In this document: piece after piece, positions 1 through 8,402 of the stretch
How positions within the stretch are numbered: position 1 is the first letter of the stretch
How the letters are laid out: each line of letters starts with the position of its first letter
Origin: Flagellimonas meridianipacifica
GTDB lineage: Bacteria > Bacteroidota > Bacteroidia > Flavobacteriales > Flavobacteriaceae
DNA: 64,000 bases
Direction of reading: 5' to 3'
Assembly (NCBI RefSeq): GCF_003001695.1
Contig: NZ_PVYX01000002.1
Location: forward strand, 62,001 to 126,000
Position numbers and translations under genes: made by a program
The notes under the pieces: generated by a model
The model's database searches: none
What the model saw: only the letters and a program-made list of their open reading frames with translations
What the model was told of the DNA's origin: nothing

Positions 1-313
1 AAGAACCGCAGCACAGGCCGAAGCATTGGATAATTTCCTTGAGTCCAAGGACATGCAAGTGGATGCTACCATTGCACTCGAAGCAGAAGATGATATTTTG
101 GTGGCCCGCTTGTTGGAACGTGGAAAGGAAAGTGGACGTTCAGATGACCAAGATGAAGATAAAATCCGAAATCGTTTTGACGAATACAATGCGAAAACAG
201 CCCCCTTGCGCGCCTACTACGAAAAACAAGGAAAGTTTCATTCGGTCAATGGAATCGGTGAGATTTCGGAAATCACAGAGCGTTTGGGCAAAGTGATTGA
301 TTCATTGGAGTAA
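1..313 (+). CDS. adk: Adenylate kinase, C-terminal part (5' end outside window)
   Basis: This is the last ~103 codons of adenylate kinase (ATP + AMP = 2 ADP), read in frame from base 2. The opening residues RTAAQAEAL continue the family's DGFPRT AMP-binding motif. The ERGKESGRSDD segment with following arginines matches the LID-side region (R-x-x-R-x-D), and the end YYEKQGK...G is the usual C-terminus. In many Flavobacteriaceae adk carries an N-terminal hypoxanthine phosphoribosyltransferase domain; that part would lie upstream and cannot be judged. obgE follows 33 bases later on the same strand, a common neighbour, so the two are probably co-transcribed. Confidence 0.93.
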   Translation, partial: RTAAQAEALDNFLESKDMQVDATIALEAEDDILVARLLERGKESGRSDDQDEDKIRNRFDEYNAKTAPLRAYYEKQGKFHSVNGIGEISEITERLGKVIDSLE

Positions 314-346
314 TTCCTAGCCTTCTTTACATTTTTTTGATATACG

Positions 347-1348
347 ATGACCGAGGGTAATTTTGTCGATTATGTGAAAGTGCATGTTGCCTCTGGGAAT
401 GGGGGCAAAGGTTCTGCGCATCTACACCGTGAAAAATATGTGGCCAAGGGAGGTCCCGATGGAGGGGACGGCGGTCGTGGAGGTCATGTTATTCTGAAAG
501 GCAACAAGAATCTTTGGACATTGATCCATTACAAATTCAAAAAGCATTTCAAAGCAGGCCATGGAGAACATGGTAGCAAAAACCGCAGCACAGGAGCGGA
601 CGGTGAAGATGTGTATTTGGAAGTTCCTTTAGGAACAGTGGTTCGAGACACCGAAACCAATAAGGTGTTGTTTGAGATTACGGATGATCAGGAAGAAAAA
701 ATCATTTTGGAGGGTGGTAAGGGAGGCCGAGGGAATTGGCACTTTAAAAGTCCTACCAATCAGACTCCGAGATACGCACAACCGGGAATCCCAGGGGGAG
801 AAACCCAAGTAACCCTTGAATTAAAGGTTTTGGCTGATGTAGGTTTGGTGGGTTTTCCAAATGCTGGAAAATCAACCCTTCTATCCGTTATGACTTCGGC
901 TAAACCCAAAATCGCGGACTACGAGTTCACCACCTTAAAACCTAATCTCGGTATTGTGCAACACCGTGATTTTTCGAGCTTTGTGATGGCCGATATTCCA
1001 GGAATTATTGAAGGGGCCGCGGAAGGAAAAGGTTTGGGACATTATTTTCTTCGACATATTGAGCGAAATGCCACCCTACTTTTTTTAATTCCTGCGGACA
1101 GCAATGACATTTCAAAGGAATATGAAATTTTGCTTGATGAATTAAGGCGCTACAACCCAGAACTTTTGGATAAAGATAGGTTAGTGGCCATATCTAAATG
1201 TGACATGCTGGATGAAGAACTAATGGCCGAAATGAAGGTGGAATTGGATAAAGACCTCAAGGGTACGCCCTATTTGTTTATTTCTTCCGTAGCTCAAATG
1301 GGGATTCAGGAGTTAAAGGATAAACTCTGGGCGCTTTTAAACGATTAA
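347..1348 (+). CDS. obgE: GTPase Obg/CgtA, ribosome assembly
   Basis: Obg is a large-subunit assembly and stress GTPase. The glycine-rich Obg fold covers about residues 1-158 (repeated GGxGG stretches near residues 19-45 and 120-130), followed by the G domain: G1 GFPNAGKS at 169-176, G3 DIPG at 216-219, and an SKCD form of the G4 motif near 284. The protein is 333 residues and ends after the G domain, so the C-terminal OCT domain of some Obg proteins is absent, as is usual in Bacteroidetes. The ATG at 347 gives a full N-terminus ([14 protein letters not shown]). Confidence 0.97.
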   Translation: MTEGNFVDYVKVHVASGNGGKGSAHLHREKYVAKGGPDGGDGGRGGHVILKGNKNLWTLIHYKFKKHFKAGHGEHGSKNRSTGADGEDVYLEVPLGTVVRDTETNKVLFEITDDQEEKIILEGGKGGRGNWHFKSPTNQTPRYAQPGIPGGETQVTLELKVLADVGLVGFPNAGKSTLLSVMTSAKPKIADYEFTTLKPNLGIVQHRDFSSFVMADIPGIIEGAAEGKGLGHYFLRHIERNATLLFLIPADSNDISKEYEILLDELRRYNPELLDKDRLVAISKCDMLDEELMAEMKVELDKDLKGTPYLFISSVAQMGIQELKDKLWALLND

Positions 1349-1410
1349 CCCTTACAAGATTGCTTTTAAAGGCATAGATTCAGTAACTTTAGTATATAAA
1401 TTTCAAAAGA

Positions 1411-1935
1411 ATGCGATTTGTTCTTGGGTTGGCTATTTTGATGTTGATTGTCTCTTGCAGTGCGGTAAGGGTAGACTATGATTTTGATCGTAATGTGGAT
1501 TTCTCCAAATATTCTACCTACAACTACTTTTCAGATATGGAAACCGGATTGACCCAATTGGACGAAAGAAGATTGCTTCGGGTTTTGGATTCCACCTTGA
1601 AAACAAAAGGCTATCAATTGGCCGAAGAGCCTGACTTCTTTATTAATATTTTAAGCAATGAATTCCGTAGTGCTCCAAACAATGCTGTAGGTGTCGGTAT
1701 TGGTGGCACCGGGAGAAATGTTGGGGGTGGGGTTTCACTTGGAATACCTGTGGGGAATTCCAGTTTGCAACGCATGATTCAATTTGATTTTGTAGACGCT
1801 GATCGTGATGCGCTTTTTTGGCAGGCCTTCAGTGAAAGTGGCTATAGAGACAATGGATCTCCAAGTGTGAGGGAAGATAAACTTCGGGCTGTGGTCAAAA
1901 AAGTGTTCTCCAAGTACCCACCAGAGAAGAAATGA
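1411..1935 (+). CDS. DUF4136-family lipoprotein
   Basis: A 174-residue exported protein. Residues 1-16 form a lipoprotein signal peptide with the lipobox cysteine at 16 (LIVSCSAV). The rest looks like DUF4136: a DYDFDRNVDFSKYSTY opening, a glycine-rich middle (GVGIGGTGRNVGGG) and a closing FSKYPP. DUF4136 proteins are envelope lipoproteins of unknown function. It lies 62 bases after obgE on the same strand and may be a separate unit. Confidence 0.82.
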   Translation: MRFVLGLAILMLIVSCSAVRVDYDFDRNVDFSKYSTYNYFSDMETGLTQLDERRLLRVLDSTLKTKGYQLAEEPDFFINILSNEFRSAPNNAVGVGIGGTGRNVGGGVSLGIPVGNSSLQRMIQFDFVDADRDALFWQAFSESGYRDNGSPSVREDKLRAVVKKVFSKYPPEKK

Positions 1936-2000
1936 CTCCCGCTAAAGCTTCAGAAATTACCGCTTGTCATATTTAACTACCTGTAGGGAGTCTCCTCTCA

Positions 2001-2008
2001 TATTTTTG
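2001..2008 (+). promoter_or_regulatory. Possible -7 element (TATTTTTG) for the S9 peptidase
   Basis: TATTTTTG matches the flavobacterial TANNTTTG -7 consensus. At the right distance upstream (17 bases) there is CTG at 1981-1983 rather than TTG, so the -33 part is imperfect. The 5' leader to the ATG at 2095 would be about 80 bases. Confidence 0.3.
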
Positions 2009-2094
2009 TCCTCGAAGTTTGTAACAAACACTCACTAGGATGAGTCTTATTTCAGGTAAACTACTTCTTAACAGAGAAAATTAAATTACTACGA

Positions 2095-4407
2095 ATGAAA
2101 AAAACACAAAAAACGAAACAGATTTTTGGAACCCTATTTTTCTTGGCTTTTGGTATTATGTCCCAAGCTCAGGAAGTTGTGGGGTCCTGGCATGGTACAA
2201 TTGAAGTGCAAGGAGCGGAAATGCCTTTGGTATTCAATGTTTCAGAAGAAGAGGGGGTTTTATCAGCTACTATGGACAGTCCCTCCCAAGGAGCAACTGG
2301 AATCCCAATGGATGAGACCACTTTTGAAGACAGTCAACTTACAGTAGTTTTTAAGCAAGCTGGCATCAAATACGTGGGAACAGCAAGCGGCGATAAAATG
2401 GAAGGTACATTTTTTCAAGGCGGTATGGAATTACCATTAAATCTTGAAAAAAAGGAAAAAACAATTCCAGGAAATCCTGATTTGGTGAGCTCGGAGGCTG
2501 AGCTATTGGAATTGGCCTCATTGGACCAAGGGGATTATCGCTATAAAGTTGAGGATTATTTTGCTCGCCCTAAAGCGTCCACTTTTAGGTTTTCTCCGGA
2601 CGGAAAATATATGTCGTACCGTGAGAAAGATGAAAACGGCAAAAGACATATCATGGTGAAGGAAATAGCATCGGGAGAGGTAAAAAGAGCCATTGAGGAG
2701 AAAGAAGAGTTGGTGCGTGGCTACGGCTGGATAAGCAATAATAGACTTGTCTATGCAATGGACAAAGGCGGGGATGAGAATTACCACATCTATGCTGTTG
2801 ATTTGGATGGGAGCAATTTGAAAGACCTTACCCCTTTTGATGGAGTTCAAGCGCAGTTTACTGAACTCCTAAAAGAAGACAAGGACCACATTATTGTTTC
2901 CATGAATAAAAACAATGCACAGGTTTTTGAACCTTACAAGGTAAATGTGAATACAGGGGAGTTAAAACAACTGTTTTCCAATGAAGACCCCGCCAATCCC
3001 ATTGTAGGCTATAACTTTGATAAGGATGGAAATTTGAAGGCCTATACTAAGATTAGGGATGGCGTTGAACAAGACCTCTATTACGAAGATGGGAATGGAG
3101 GTTATAAGGTGATTAAGAGTTTGAATTGGAAGGACGCTTTCTCCATTCTTGACTTTAACTATGCTTCGGACAACCCCAATGATGCTTATATGGTTTCCAA
3201 TTTGGATAATGATAAAGCTGAAGTGATCTTATATGACTTAAAAGAAGGCAAGATTCTAAAAAAAGTGTTCTCAAACGACAGGTACGATGTGCAGGATATG
3301 GGAATCTCAAGGAAGAGGGGTTACGAAATGGACTATTTTCAATATGAGGGGGAGAAAACAGAAATTGTACCTGTAAGCGACTTCTATAAACAGTTCCATG
3401 CGAAAATCATAGACCGTTTTCCCGGGAAGCAATATTCTATAGCCGACTTTACTGATGAAGAGGACCAATTCTTGATTTTCATCCAAAGCGACAAACTCTA
3501 TGGGGAGTACTACTCATACAATCAGAACACGGATGAATTCAAATTCCTATACAACTTAATGCCTCAGCTAAAGGAAGAAGATATGTCCGAAATGCGCCCA
3601 ATTAGCTTCAAAAGCAGGGATGGACTCACATTGCACGGGTATATTACCTTACCGAAAGCTGCTTTGGCTGGTGAAAAAGTACCATTGATTGTGAATCCGC
3701 ATGGTGGGCCACAGGGAATACGGGACTCTTGGGGTTTTAACCCGGAATCTCAATTGTTTGCTAGTAGAGGTTATGCAACACTTCAGGTAAACTTCAGAAT
3801 TTCGGGAGGATATGGTAAAGAATTCTTGGAATCTGGATTCAAGCAGATAGGAAGAAAAGCGATGGACGATGTAGAGGATGGAGTTGAATATGTTATCGAT
3901 CAAGGCTGGATAGACCCTGGCAAAGTGGCTATTTATGGAGGAAGCCATGGAGGATATGCAGTACTTAGAGGACTTACCAAAACACCAGACTTGTATGCAT
4001 GCGGAGTGGACTATGTGGGAGTCTCCAATCTATTCACTTTTATGGAGACCATTCCGCCTTACTGGAAGCCCTACCTAAAAATTATCAAAGAGATTTGGTA
4101 TGATGAAGACATTCCAGAAGAAAAGAAAATTATGGAGGAAGTATCCCCGGTCTATCAAATTGATAAGATCAAAAAGCCTTTGTTCGTAGTACAGGGGGCC
4201 AATGATCCCAGAGTAAACATTGACGAATCCGACCAGATTGTGAGTGCTTTACGAGGCAAAGGATTTGATGTTCCCTATATGGTAAAGTATGATGAAGGCC
4301 ATGGATTTGGAAAAGAAGAGAACCGGATAGAGCTATACAAGGCAATGATGGGCTTTTATGCCAAACATTTGGGTAATCAGGAAATCCCAAAACCTTTGAA
4401 GGATTAA
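2095..4407 (+). CDS. S9-family prolyl oligopeptidase-like serine peptidase, secreted
   Basis: A 770-residue exported peptidase with a signal peptide at about residues 1-25 (cleavage after SQAQ). Residues ~28-125 form a small beta-rich domain (GSWHGTI...MPLVFNV) of the type often placed before alpha/beta hydrolases in Bacteroidetes. A beta-propeller follows (~150-500), then the S9 catalytic domain (~515-760). The visible triad is Ser617 in GGSHGGY, Asp704 in ANDPRVN and His736 in DEGHGF. It probably degrades peptides in the periplasm or at the surface; the substrate is unknown. It appears to stand alone, with a terminator 25 bases after the stop. Confidence 0.9.
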   Translation: MKKTQKTKQIFGTLFFLAFGIMSQAQEVVGSWHGTIEVQGAEMPLVFNVSEEEGVLSATMDSPSQGATGIPMDETTFEDSQLTVVFKQAGIKYVGTASGDKMEGTFFQGGMELPLNLEKKEKTIPGNPDLVSSEAELLELASLDQGDYRYKVEDYFARPKASTFRFSPDGKYMSYREKDENGKRHIMVKEIASGEVKRAIEEKEELVRGYGWISNNRLVYAMDKGGDENYHIYAVDLDGSNLKDLTPFDGVQAQFTELLKEDKDHIIVSMNKNNAQVFEPYKVNVNTGELKQLFSNEDPANPIVGYNFDKDGNLKAYTKIRDGVEQDLYYEDGNGGYKVIKSLNWKDAFSILDFNYASDNPNDAYMVSNLDNDKAEVILYDLKEGKILKKVFSNDRYDVQDMGISRKRGYEMDYFQYEGEKTEIVPVSDFYKQFHAKIIDRFPGKQYSIADFTDEEDQFLIFIQSDKLYGEYYSYNQNTDEFKFLYNLMPQLKEEDMSEMRPISFKSRDGLTLHGYITLPKAALAGEKVPLIVNPHGGPQGIRDSWGFNPESQLFASRGYATLQVNFRISGGYGKEFLESGFKQIGRKAMDDVEDGVEYVIDQGWIDPGKVAIYGGSHGGYAVLRGLTKTPDLYACGVDYVGVSNLFTFMETIPPYWKPYLKIIKEIWYDEDIPEEKKIMEEVSPVYQIDKIKKPLFVVQGANDPRVNIDESDQIVSALRGKGFDVPYMVKYDEGHGFGKEENRIELYKAMMGFYAKHLGNQEIPKPLKD

Positions 4408-4431
4408 CAAATACACATCAATCAAAAAATG

Positions 4432-4457
4432 AAAAGGAGCCTTCGGGCTCCTTTTTT
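4432..4457 (+). terminator. Rho-independent terminator after the S9 peptidase
   Basis: A perfect 10-bp stem (4432-4441 with 4446-4455) is closed by a UUCG tetraloop and followed by a T-run. It lies 25 bases after the peptidase stop codon. Confidence 0.92.
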
Positions 4458-4529
4458 ACTTTTTTAGTTTAGGTCAAACAGGTGGTTACCGTTTAAGCAT
4501 TTGTTTTTGCCACTGGTCATAAATTGGTT

Positions 4530-4558
4530 TTGTGCCCGCCGTTCTTGTGATAGTTTAG
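4530..4558 (+). promoter_or_regulatory. Possible flavobacterial promoter (TTG-N18-TAGTTTAG)
   Basis: TTG at 4530-4532 and TAGTTTAG at 4551-4558 are 18 bases apart. The -7 box has one mismatch to TANNTTTG. It would drive the small membrane-protein genes starting at 4660, leaving a ~100-base leader that contains a 20-codon reading frame at 4586-4648. Confidence 0.35.
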
Positions 4559-4585
4559 CCGTATAGAACAACTTAAAATCCAGAT

Positions 4586-4648
4586 ATGATAACTCTAGCA
4601 AAATTGATAATGACACTTTTGACCTCACTTTTTCTAATAATCTTCTAA
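4586..4648 (+). CDS. Possible 20-residue hydrophobic leader peptide
   Basis: ATG at 4586 to TAA at 4646-4648 encodes 20 residues, almost all hydrophobic (ITLAKLIMTLL...FLIIF), ending 11 bases before the next start codon. It could be a membrane micro-peptide, a leader peptide or a remnant. There is no family match, and chance occurrence cannot be excluded in an AT-rich gap. Confidence 0.2.
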   Translation: MITLAKLIMTLLTSLFLIIF

Positions 4649-4659
4649 ACCTTATTAAA

Positions 4660-4866
4660 ATGAAACTAAGAAAAGATCAATGGATTGTACTGGGATTGGG
4701 AATGGCCTGTGTTGCAATCGCCTTATATTTAAGGAGTACTGAGTCTGGGTACAGTAAGTTCTTTCCAATTTTTTATGCAGGAACTTCCATGATTTGGATT
4801 GCATTTATAAATGACAGACGTTCTTGTAGGGCAAAGCGAAAGAATACAGAATCCAAAAGAAAATAG
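4660..4866 (+). CDS. Small membrane protein, unknown function
   Basis: A 68-residue protein with two hydrophobic segments (about 9-25, WIVLGLGMACVAIALYL, and 34-50) and a very basic tail (RRSCRAKRKNTESKRK). Its family is not recognised. The next small membrane gene starts 3 bases after its stop, so the two are translationally linked. The pair sits directly upstream of a LytS/LytTR pair and could be part of the same envelope-sensing unit, but that is inference. Confidence 0.6.
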   Translation: MKLRKDQWIVLGLGMACVAIALYLRSTESGYSKFFPIFYAGTSMIWIAFINDRRSCRAKRKNTESKRK

Positions 4867-4869
4867 ATT

Positions 4870-5208
4870 ATGGAACGGAAAGAAAAAGTACTCGCAGTTC
4901 TAGCATCCTTTACATTCACCATAGTTGGGTTTTTTCAAATTGACCAATCTGAAAATAGGGCTTTAGCTGGGCTTTCATTTTTGACCGCTGCATTGTTTTT
5001 TTATCAGGCTTTCGGAAGGAAGATATTGTCCTCTTGTTCGTTTTCCACAATCAAGAACGAATCAAAAAGCATGGTGGCAGGCGACGGTAAAGCAGTTTTA
5101 AATCGGAATCAAGCGGTTAAAGTAGCTTTTATAACCTTTTTAGCTGTAGTTATATGCTTCGGTATTGGTTTTGGTGTTGGGAAGCTTCTATACCACGTTA
5201 TCCACTAA
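4870..5208 (+). CDS. Small membrane protein, unknown function
   Basis: 112 residues with hydrophobic segments at about 7-24, 31-47 and 86-108. The middle (50-80) is polar and basic. It is probably an inner-membrane protein and belongs with the 68-residue protein just before it. The last segment is glycine-rich (FGIGFGVGKLL). No domain is recognised. Confidence 0.6.
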   Translation: MERKEKVLAVLASFTFTIVGFFQIDQSENRALAGLSFLTAALFFYQAFGRKILSSCSFSTIKNESKSMVAGDGKAVLNRNQAVKVAFITFLAVVICFGIGFGVGKLLYHVIH

Positions 5209-5251
5209 AAACTTCCTAAAGTCAATATATTTGATGTCGAAATAATTACGG

Positions 5252-6310
5252 ATGAATATTACCGAGAAAAATCAAAATACCATTTTTTGGGTGCTCCAGT
5301 TTTTGGGGTGGGGCTTCATCAATAGTCTTTCACTTTTTGTGGTAAAAGAGAAGAACACCTCTTTAATGGTTTACTCCATTGTCTTTGGTATTTTCATAAG
5401 TGTTTCTACAACCTCCCTTCTTCGCTGGTACTTGAAGAGAAATGTAAGTTTTGAATCGTTCGATGTAAAGGATTTTTTTAAGATTACCGTTTCATTTTTG
5501 GTTACTTGTTTCCTCTTTGGGGGTATGAATTATGCCTTTGGATACCTTTATGGAAAGTTTGGACCGGAACATACGGACGCGGAAATCCAGTTGTATAAGG
5601 CCTATAATGCGGTGTGGCTTCAGATTATCAACGCCCTTTTTATGGTTGGTGCATGGCTTGTTACCTATTTGGTAATCAAACTATTGCTCAAACTGAACAG
5701 GGACCGCATAGAACGACTGGAGTTGAACACTAATCTTAAGCAGGCACAGCTCAATACGCTTAAAGGGCAAATCAACCCCCACTTCATGTTCAATAGTCTT
5801 AATAATATTAGGGGTCTTATGTTGGAAGATGTTGATAAATCCCGTGAAATGCTAACCAAATTATCGGAAATTCTTCGGTATTCCATGACCAAAAACAACA
5901 TCAATTCAATCCCTGTTGAGGAAGAACTTGAAGTGGTGGATAATTATATTGATTTAAGCAAGATTCAATTTGAAGACCGATTGGAATTTATAAAAGATGT
6001 TGATTCAAGTACTTTAGGGCTTGATATTCCACCCATGGTAATACAACTCTTAGTAGAAAACGCCGTGAAACATGGCATTTCCAATTTAAAACACGGTGGA
6101 AAAATCATATTGAGTATAAAGAAGGATGCCGAATTATTAAAGATAGAGGTAAAGAATACCGGCAAACTACAGATTGCGCATAACACTACTCAGCTAGGAT
6201 TAAAAAATATTAGGCAACGTTTGAAGTTGCTTTATGCTGATAAAGCATCCTTTTATTTAAGCGAGATAGCAGACGAGGTTGTAGCACTTATTAAAATTCC
6301 CTTGGCATGA
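5252..6310 (+). CDS. LytS/YehU-type sensor histidine kinase
   Basis: A 352-residue membrane kinase. Residues ~10-150 hold four hydrophobic segments. A coiled linker (~150-170) leads into the His_kinase domain with the phospho-acceptor His177 in QINPHFMFNSLN, followed by an ATPase region with an N-box near 270 (LVENAVKHGI). It is the sensor of the LytTR response regulator whose start overlaps its stop by 4 bases (ATGA). A TATATTTG -7-like box lies at 5226-5233, but no good -33 TTG pairs with it. The signal sensed is unknown. Confidence 0.92.
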   Translation: MNITEKNQNTIFWVLQFLGWGFINSLSLFVVKEKNTSLMVYSIVFGIFISVSTTSLLRWYLKRNVSFESFDVKDFFKITVSFLVTCFLFGGMNYAFGYLYGKFGPEHTDAEIQLYKAYNAVWLQIINALFMVGAWLVTYLVIKLLLKLNRDRIERLELNTNLKQAQLNTLKGQINPHFMFNSLNNIRGLMLEDVDKSREMLTKLSEILRYSMTKNNINSIPVEEELEVVDNYIDLSKIQFEDRLEFIKDVDSSTLGLDIPPMVIQLLVENAVKHGISNLKHGGKIILSIKKDAELLKIEVKNTGKLQIAHNTTQLGLKNIRQRLKLLYADKASFYLSEIADEVVALIKIPLA

Positions 6311-7032
6311 AAATGAAAGCTGTGATTGTTGAGGATTCGCGTTTGGCCCGTCAGGAACTTAAGGAGTTGCTAAAGCAACATGACGAGGTAGAATTAATAG
6401 GGGAGGCAGGAAATGTGGATTCAGGGTATGAGTTGATCCAGAATGAGCATCCCGATATTTTGTTTTTAGACATCAATATGCCAGAAAAGGATGGCTTTGA
6501 ACTTTTGGAAATGCTGGATGATGTCCCTATCACCATTTTTACCACAGCCTTTGATGAATATGCGATAAAATCCTTTGAATACAATGCTTTGGATTATTTG
6601 TTAAAGCCCGTAAACGCAAAGCGTTTTGCCTTGGCCCTAGAAAAGGCAGAAGCAAAACTGAATGAAAAAAAGTCGCAAAATGCCAAAGGAAATCGTCTTT
6701 CGGCAGACAGTCAAATTTTTATAAAGGATGGGGAAGCCTGCTGGCTCATAAAAATAGGTGAGATTTCCCATTTTGAAATTGTTGGAAACTATACGCGTGT
6801 CTTTTTCCAGGATAAAAGACCACTACTTTACAAATCTTTGAACCAAATTGAGGAAAAACTACCCGAAGATTCCTTTTTTAGGGTAAATCGACAGCAGATA
6901 ATCAATACCAACTATATTGAGAGCGTCGTACCTTGGTTCAATGGGAAGTTAAAATTGAAAATGAAGAATGGGGACGAAATAGAAGTTTCCAGACGACAAT
7001 CCTATATTTTCAAAGACAAAATGAGTCTATAG
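6307..7032 (+). CDS. LytTR-family response regulator
   Basis: A 241-residue DNA-binding regulator. The receiver domain (1-120) has the acidic pocket VEDSRLAR and phospho-acceptor Asp55 in FLDINMPEKDG. The LytTR DNA-binding domain spans ~135-238 (HFEIVGNYTRVFF, FFRVNRQQIIN, LKLKMKNGDEIEVSRR). An alternative ATG lies two codons downstream. Its kinase partner is the overlapping upstream gene. LytTR regulators usually bind paired 9-10-bp repeats; no target site was identified here. Confidence 0.95.
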   Translation: MKMKAVIVEDSRLARQELKELLKQHDEVELIGEAGNVDSGYELIQNEHPDILFLDINMPEKDGFELLEMLDDVPITIFTTAFDEYAIKSFEYNALDYLLKPVNAKRFALALEKAEAKLNEKKSQNAKGNRLSADSQIFIKDGEACWLIKIGEISHFEIVGNYTRVFFQDKRPLLYKSLNQIEEKLPEDSFFRVNRQQIINTNYIESVVPWFNGKLKLKMKNGDEIEVSRRQSYIFKDKMSL

Positions 7033-7168
7033 AAAGAGGCCATCTTAAAAGAGTGAAAATCGTCATTCTGAATTCATTTCAGAATCTCAATATTATGAAA
7101 TTGAAATATTTAAGAGAACCTGAAACAAGTTCAGGTTGACGAAACTTTATTTTTAAGATAGCCTCTTT
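7033..7168. terminator. Bidirectional terminator stem interrupted by a repeat element
   Basis: Arms 7033-7050 and 7151-7168 are inverted repeats with 17 of 18 bases complementary. They lie exactly between the convergent LytTR and DoxX genes, ending next to each stop codon. The 100 bases between them hold the flavobacterial repeat at 7061-7141. Without that insert the arms would form an ordinary hairpin shared by both genes. The stem is AT-rich, so its strength is uncertain. Confidence 0.55.
7061..7141. repeat. Flavobacterial intergenic palindromic repeat (REP/MITE-like)
   Basis: The left end CGTCATTCTGAATTCATTTC and the right end, which reads AACAAGTTCAGGTTGACG, are imperfect inverted repeats about 28 bases long, facing each other across ~25 bases. 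Short intergenic elements of the form GTCATTCTGAA...TTCAG(G/A)(T/A)TGAC are a familiar dispersed repeat in Flavobacteriaceae genomes. This is the only full copy seen in the window. Confidence 0.65.
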
Positions 7169-7172
7169 TAAG

Positions 7173-7547
7173 TTAAGCCCTGAGTATATCCTTATATCGG
7201 TCCTTATATCCAATAAGTACAATAATATTCAAAACGAGCATTCCTATAGCCGGACCAATGTCGGCAGGAGCAAGCGTGGCATGAAAAAGTACTGCGTTCA
7301 CAGAGACACTCATCAAAACAATCGCCATAAGCGCTCCATAACGGTTGAGAACAAGGGCCAATCCTGCTAAAACTTCAACAAGACCCACTAAATCCAGCGT
7401 CTTACTTGCTGAAAGGGAAATAAAATAATCTAGGGGAGGTCCAGTAAGTTCAAAGGGGGGTAAAAACTCATAGAATTTGTTTACTCCAAAAACCAGCATC
7501 ACGATGCCAAGGAGCAATCGAACCACCAAAAAAATTTTTGAATTCAT
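7173..7547 (-). CDS. DoxX-family membrane protein
   Basis: 124 residues with four hydrophobic segments. The opening KIFLVVRLLLGIVMLVFGVNKF is typical of DoxX/DUF4149-like proteins, followed by VEVLAGLALVLNRYGALMAIV. These are small integral membrane proteins, some linked to redox stress, with no assigned function here. It lies downstream of the cupin and SDR genes on the same strand (67-base gap) and may belong to that unit. Confidence 0.82.
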   Translation of the reverse strand: MNSKIFLVVRLLLGIVMLVFGVNKFYEFLPPFELTGPPLDYFISLSASKTLDLVGLVEVLAGLALVLNRYGALMAIVLMSVSVNAVLFHATLAPADIGPAIGMLVLNIIVLIGYKDRYKDILRA

Positions 7548-7614
7548 CAGTTTGAATTTTTAGGTTAGATACTAAATGTACTTAATTTTTATCAACCTAC
7601 TGAAAGATGGGTGG

Positions 7615-8400
7615 TTACATGGATTTCAAGAGTCCTCCATCTATGGGGATATTGGTGCCCGAAATATAACCAGCTTGTTCCGAAGCCAAAAAGGTGACCA
7701 GAAACCCATATTCTTTGGGCCTACCGATGCGTTTCGCTGGAACCTGCTCTTCCATGGCACTTCTTACTTTGTCAGGAGAAATCCCCATTTTCTCTGCCTT
7801 CTTCGCATTAAGTGAGGCAATCCTATCGGTATCAAAATAACCAGTCAATACGCTGTTTACAGTAATATTGTCCTTACCTACATCATAGGCCAGACTTTTG
7901 GCCCAAGTAACCATTGCTGCTCGAATTGAATTGGAAAGTGCCAAATAATTCAATGGCTCCTTGACCGAAATTGAAGCTACATTGATAATACGGCCCCATT
8001 TTTTTTGAAGCATTCCCCTAAGTGCGTGTTCAGTGGTCAGCACAACCGACTTAAATAGTAAATCAAATGCTTTTTGGTAGTCAGAAACGGATTTTTCCAG
8101 TGCCCCGCCGGCTTCGGGACCTTGGGTGTTGTTTACCAAAATATCTACGGTTTGGTTTTCAAAAAACATGGATATTCTTTGAGTAAACCCGTCAAAATCT
8201 GAAAAATCGACTACCAAATACTGGTGGTTTTGGCCTTTGGTGGTATCCATTTCGTCCACAACCGTTTTTAGAGCCTCTTCGTTTCGGGCCATTACGGTAA
8301 CGTTGGCGCCGCTAGATGCCAACTGTAAGGCAATTGCCTTTCCAATGCCTTTGCTACTGCCTCCCACTAGGGCATTTTTACCGAGTAAAGAAATATTCAT
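7615..8400 (-). CDS. SDR-family NAD(P)-dependent oxidoreductase
   Basis: A 261-residue classical short-chain dehydrogenase. The cofactor motif is GGSSKGIGKA near residues 13-22 (family TGxxxGIG). NNTQG near 90 replaces the usual NNAG, and IPIDGG near 253 is the common C-terminal motif. The catalytic region reads NVASISVKE...NSIRAAMVTWAK: the tyrosine of the YxxxK motif appears replaced (SNSIRAAM), so activity is uncertain. The cupin gene stops 2 bases upstream, indicating co-translation. The substrate is unknown. Confidence 0.85.
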   Translation of the reverse strand: MNISLLGKNALVGGSSKGIGKAIALQLASSGANVTVMARNEEALKTVVDEMDTTKGQNHQYLVVDFSDFDGFTQRISMFFENQTVDILVNNTQGPEAGGALEKSVSDYQKAFDLLFKSVVLTTEHALRGMLQKKWGRIINVASISVKEPLNYLALSNSIRAAMVTWAKSLAYDVGKDNITVNSVLTGYFDTDRIASLNAKKAEKMGISPDKVRSAMEEQVPAKRIGRPKEYGFLVTFLASEQAGYISGTNIPIDGGLLKSM

Positions 8401-8402
8401 AT

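Noticed and set aside
3649..3948. Antisense frame inside the S9 peptidase
   Set aside because: It is the complement of the catalytic domain coding sequence; the sense frame has full motifs.
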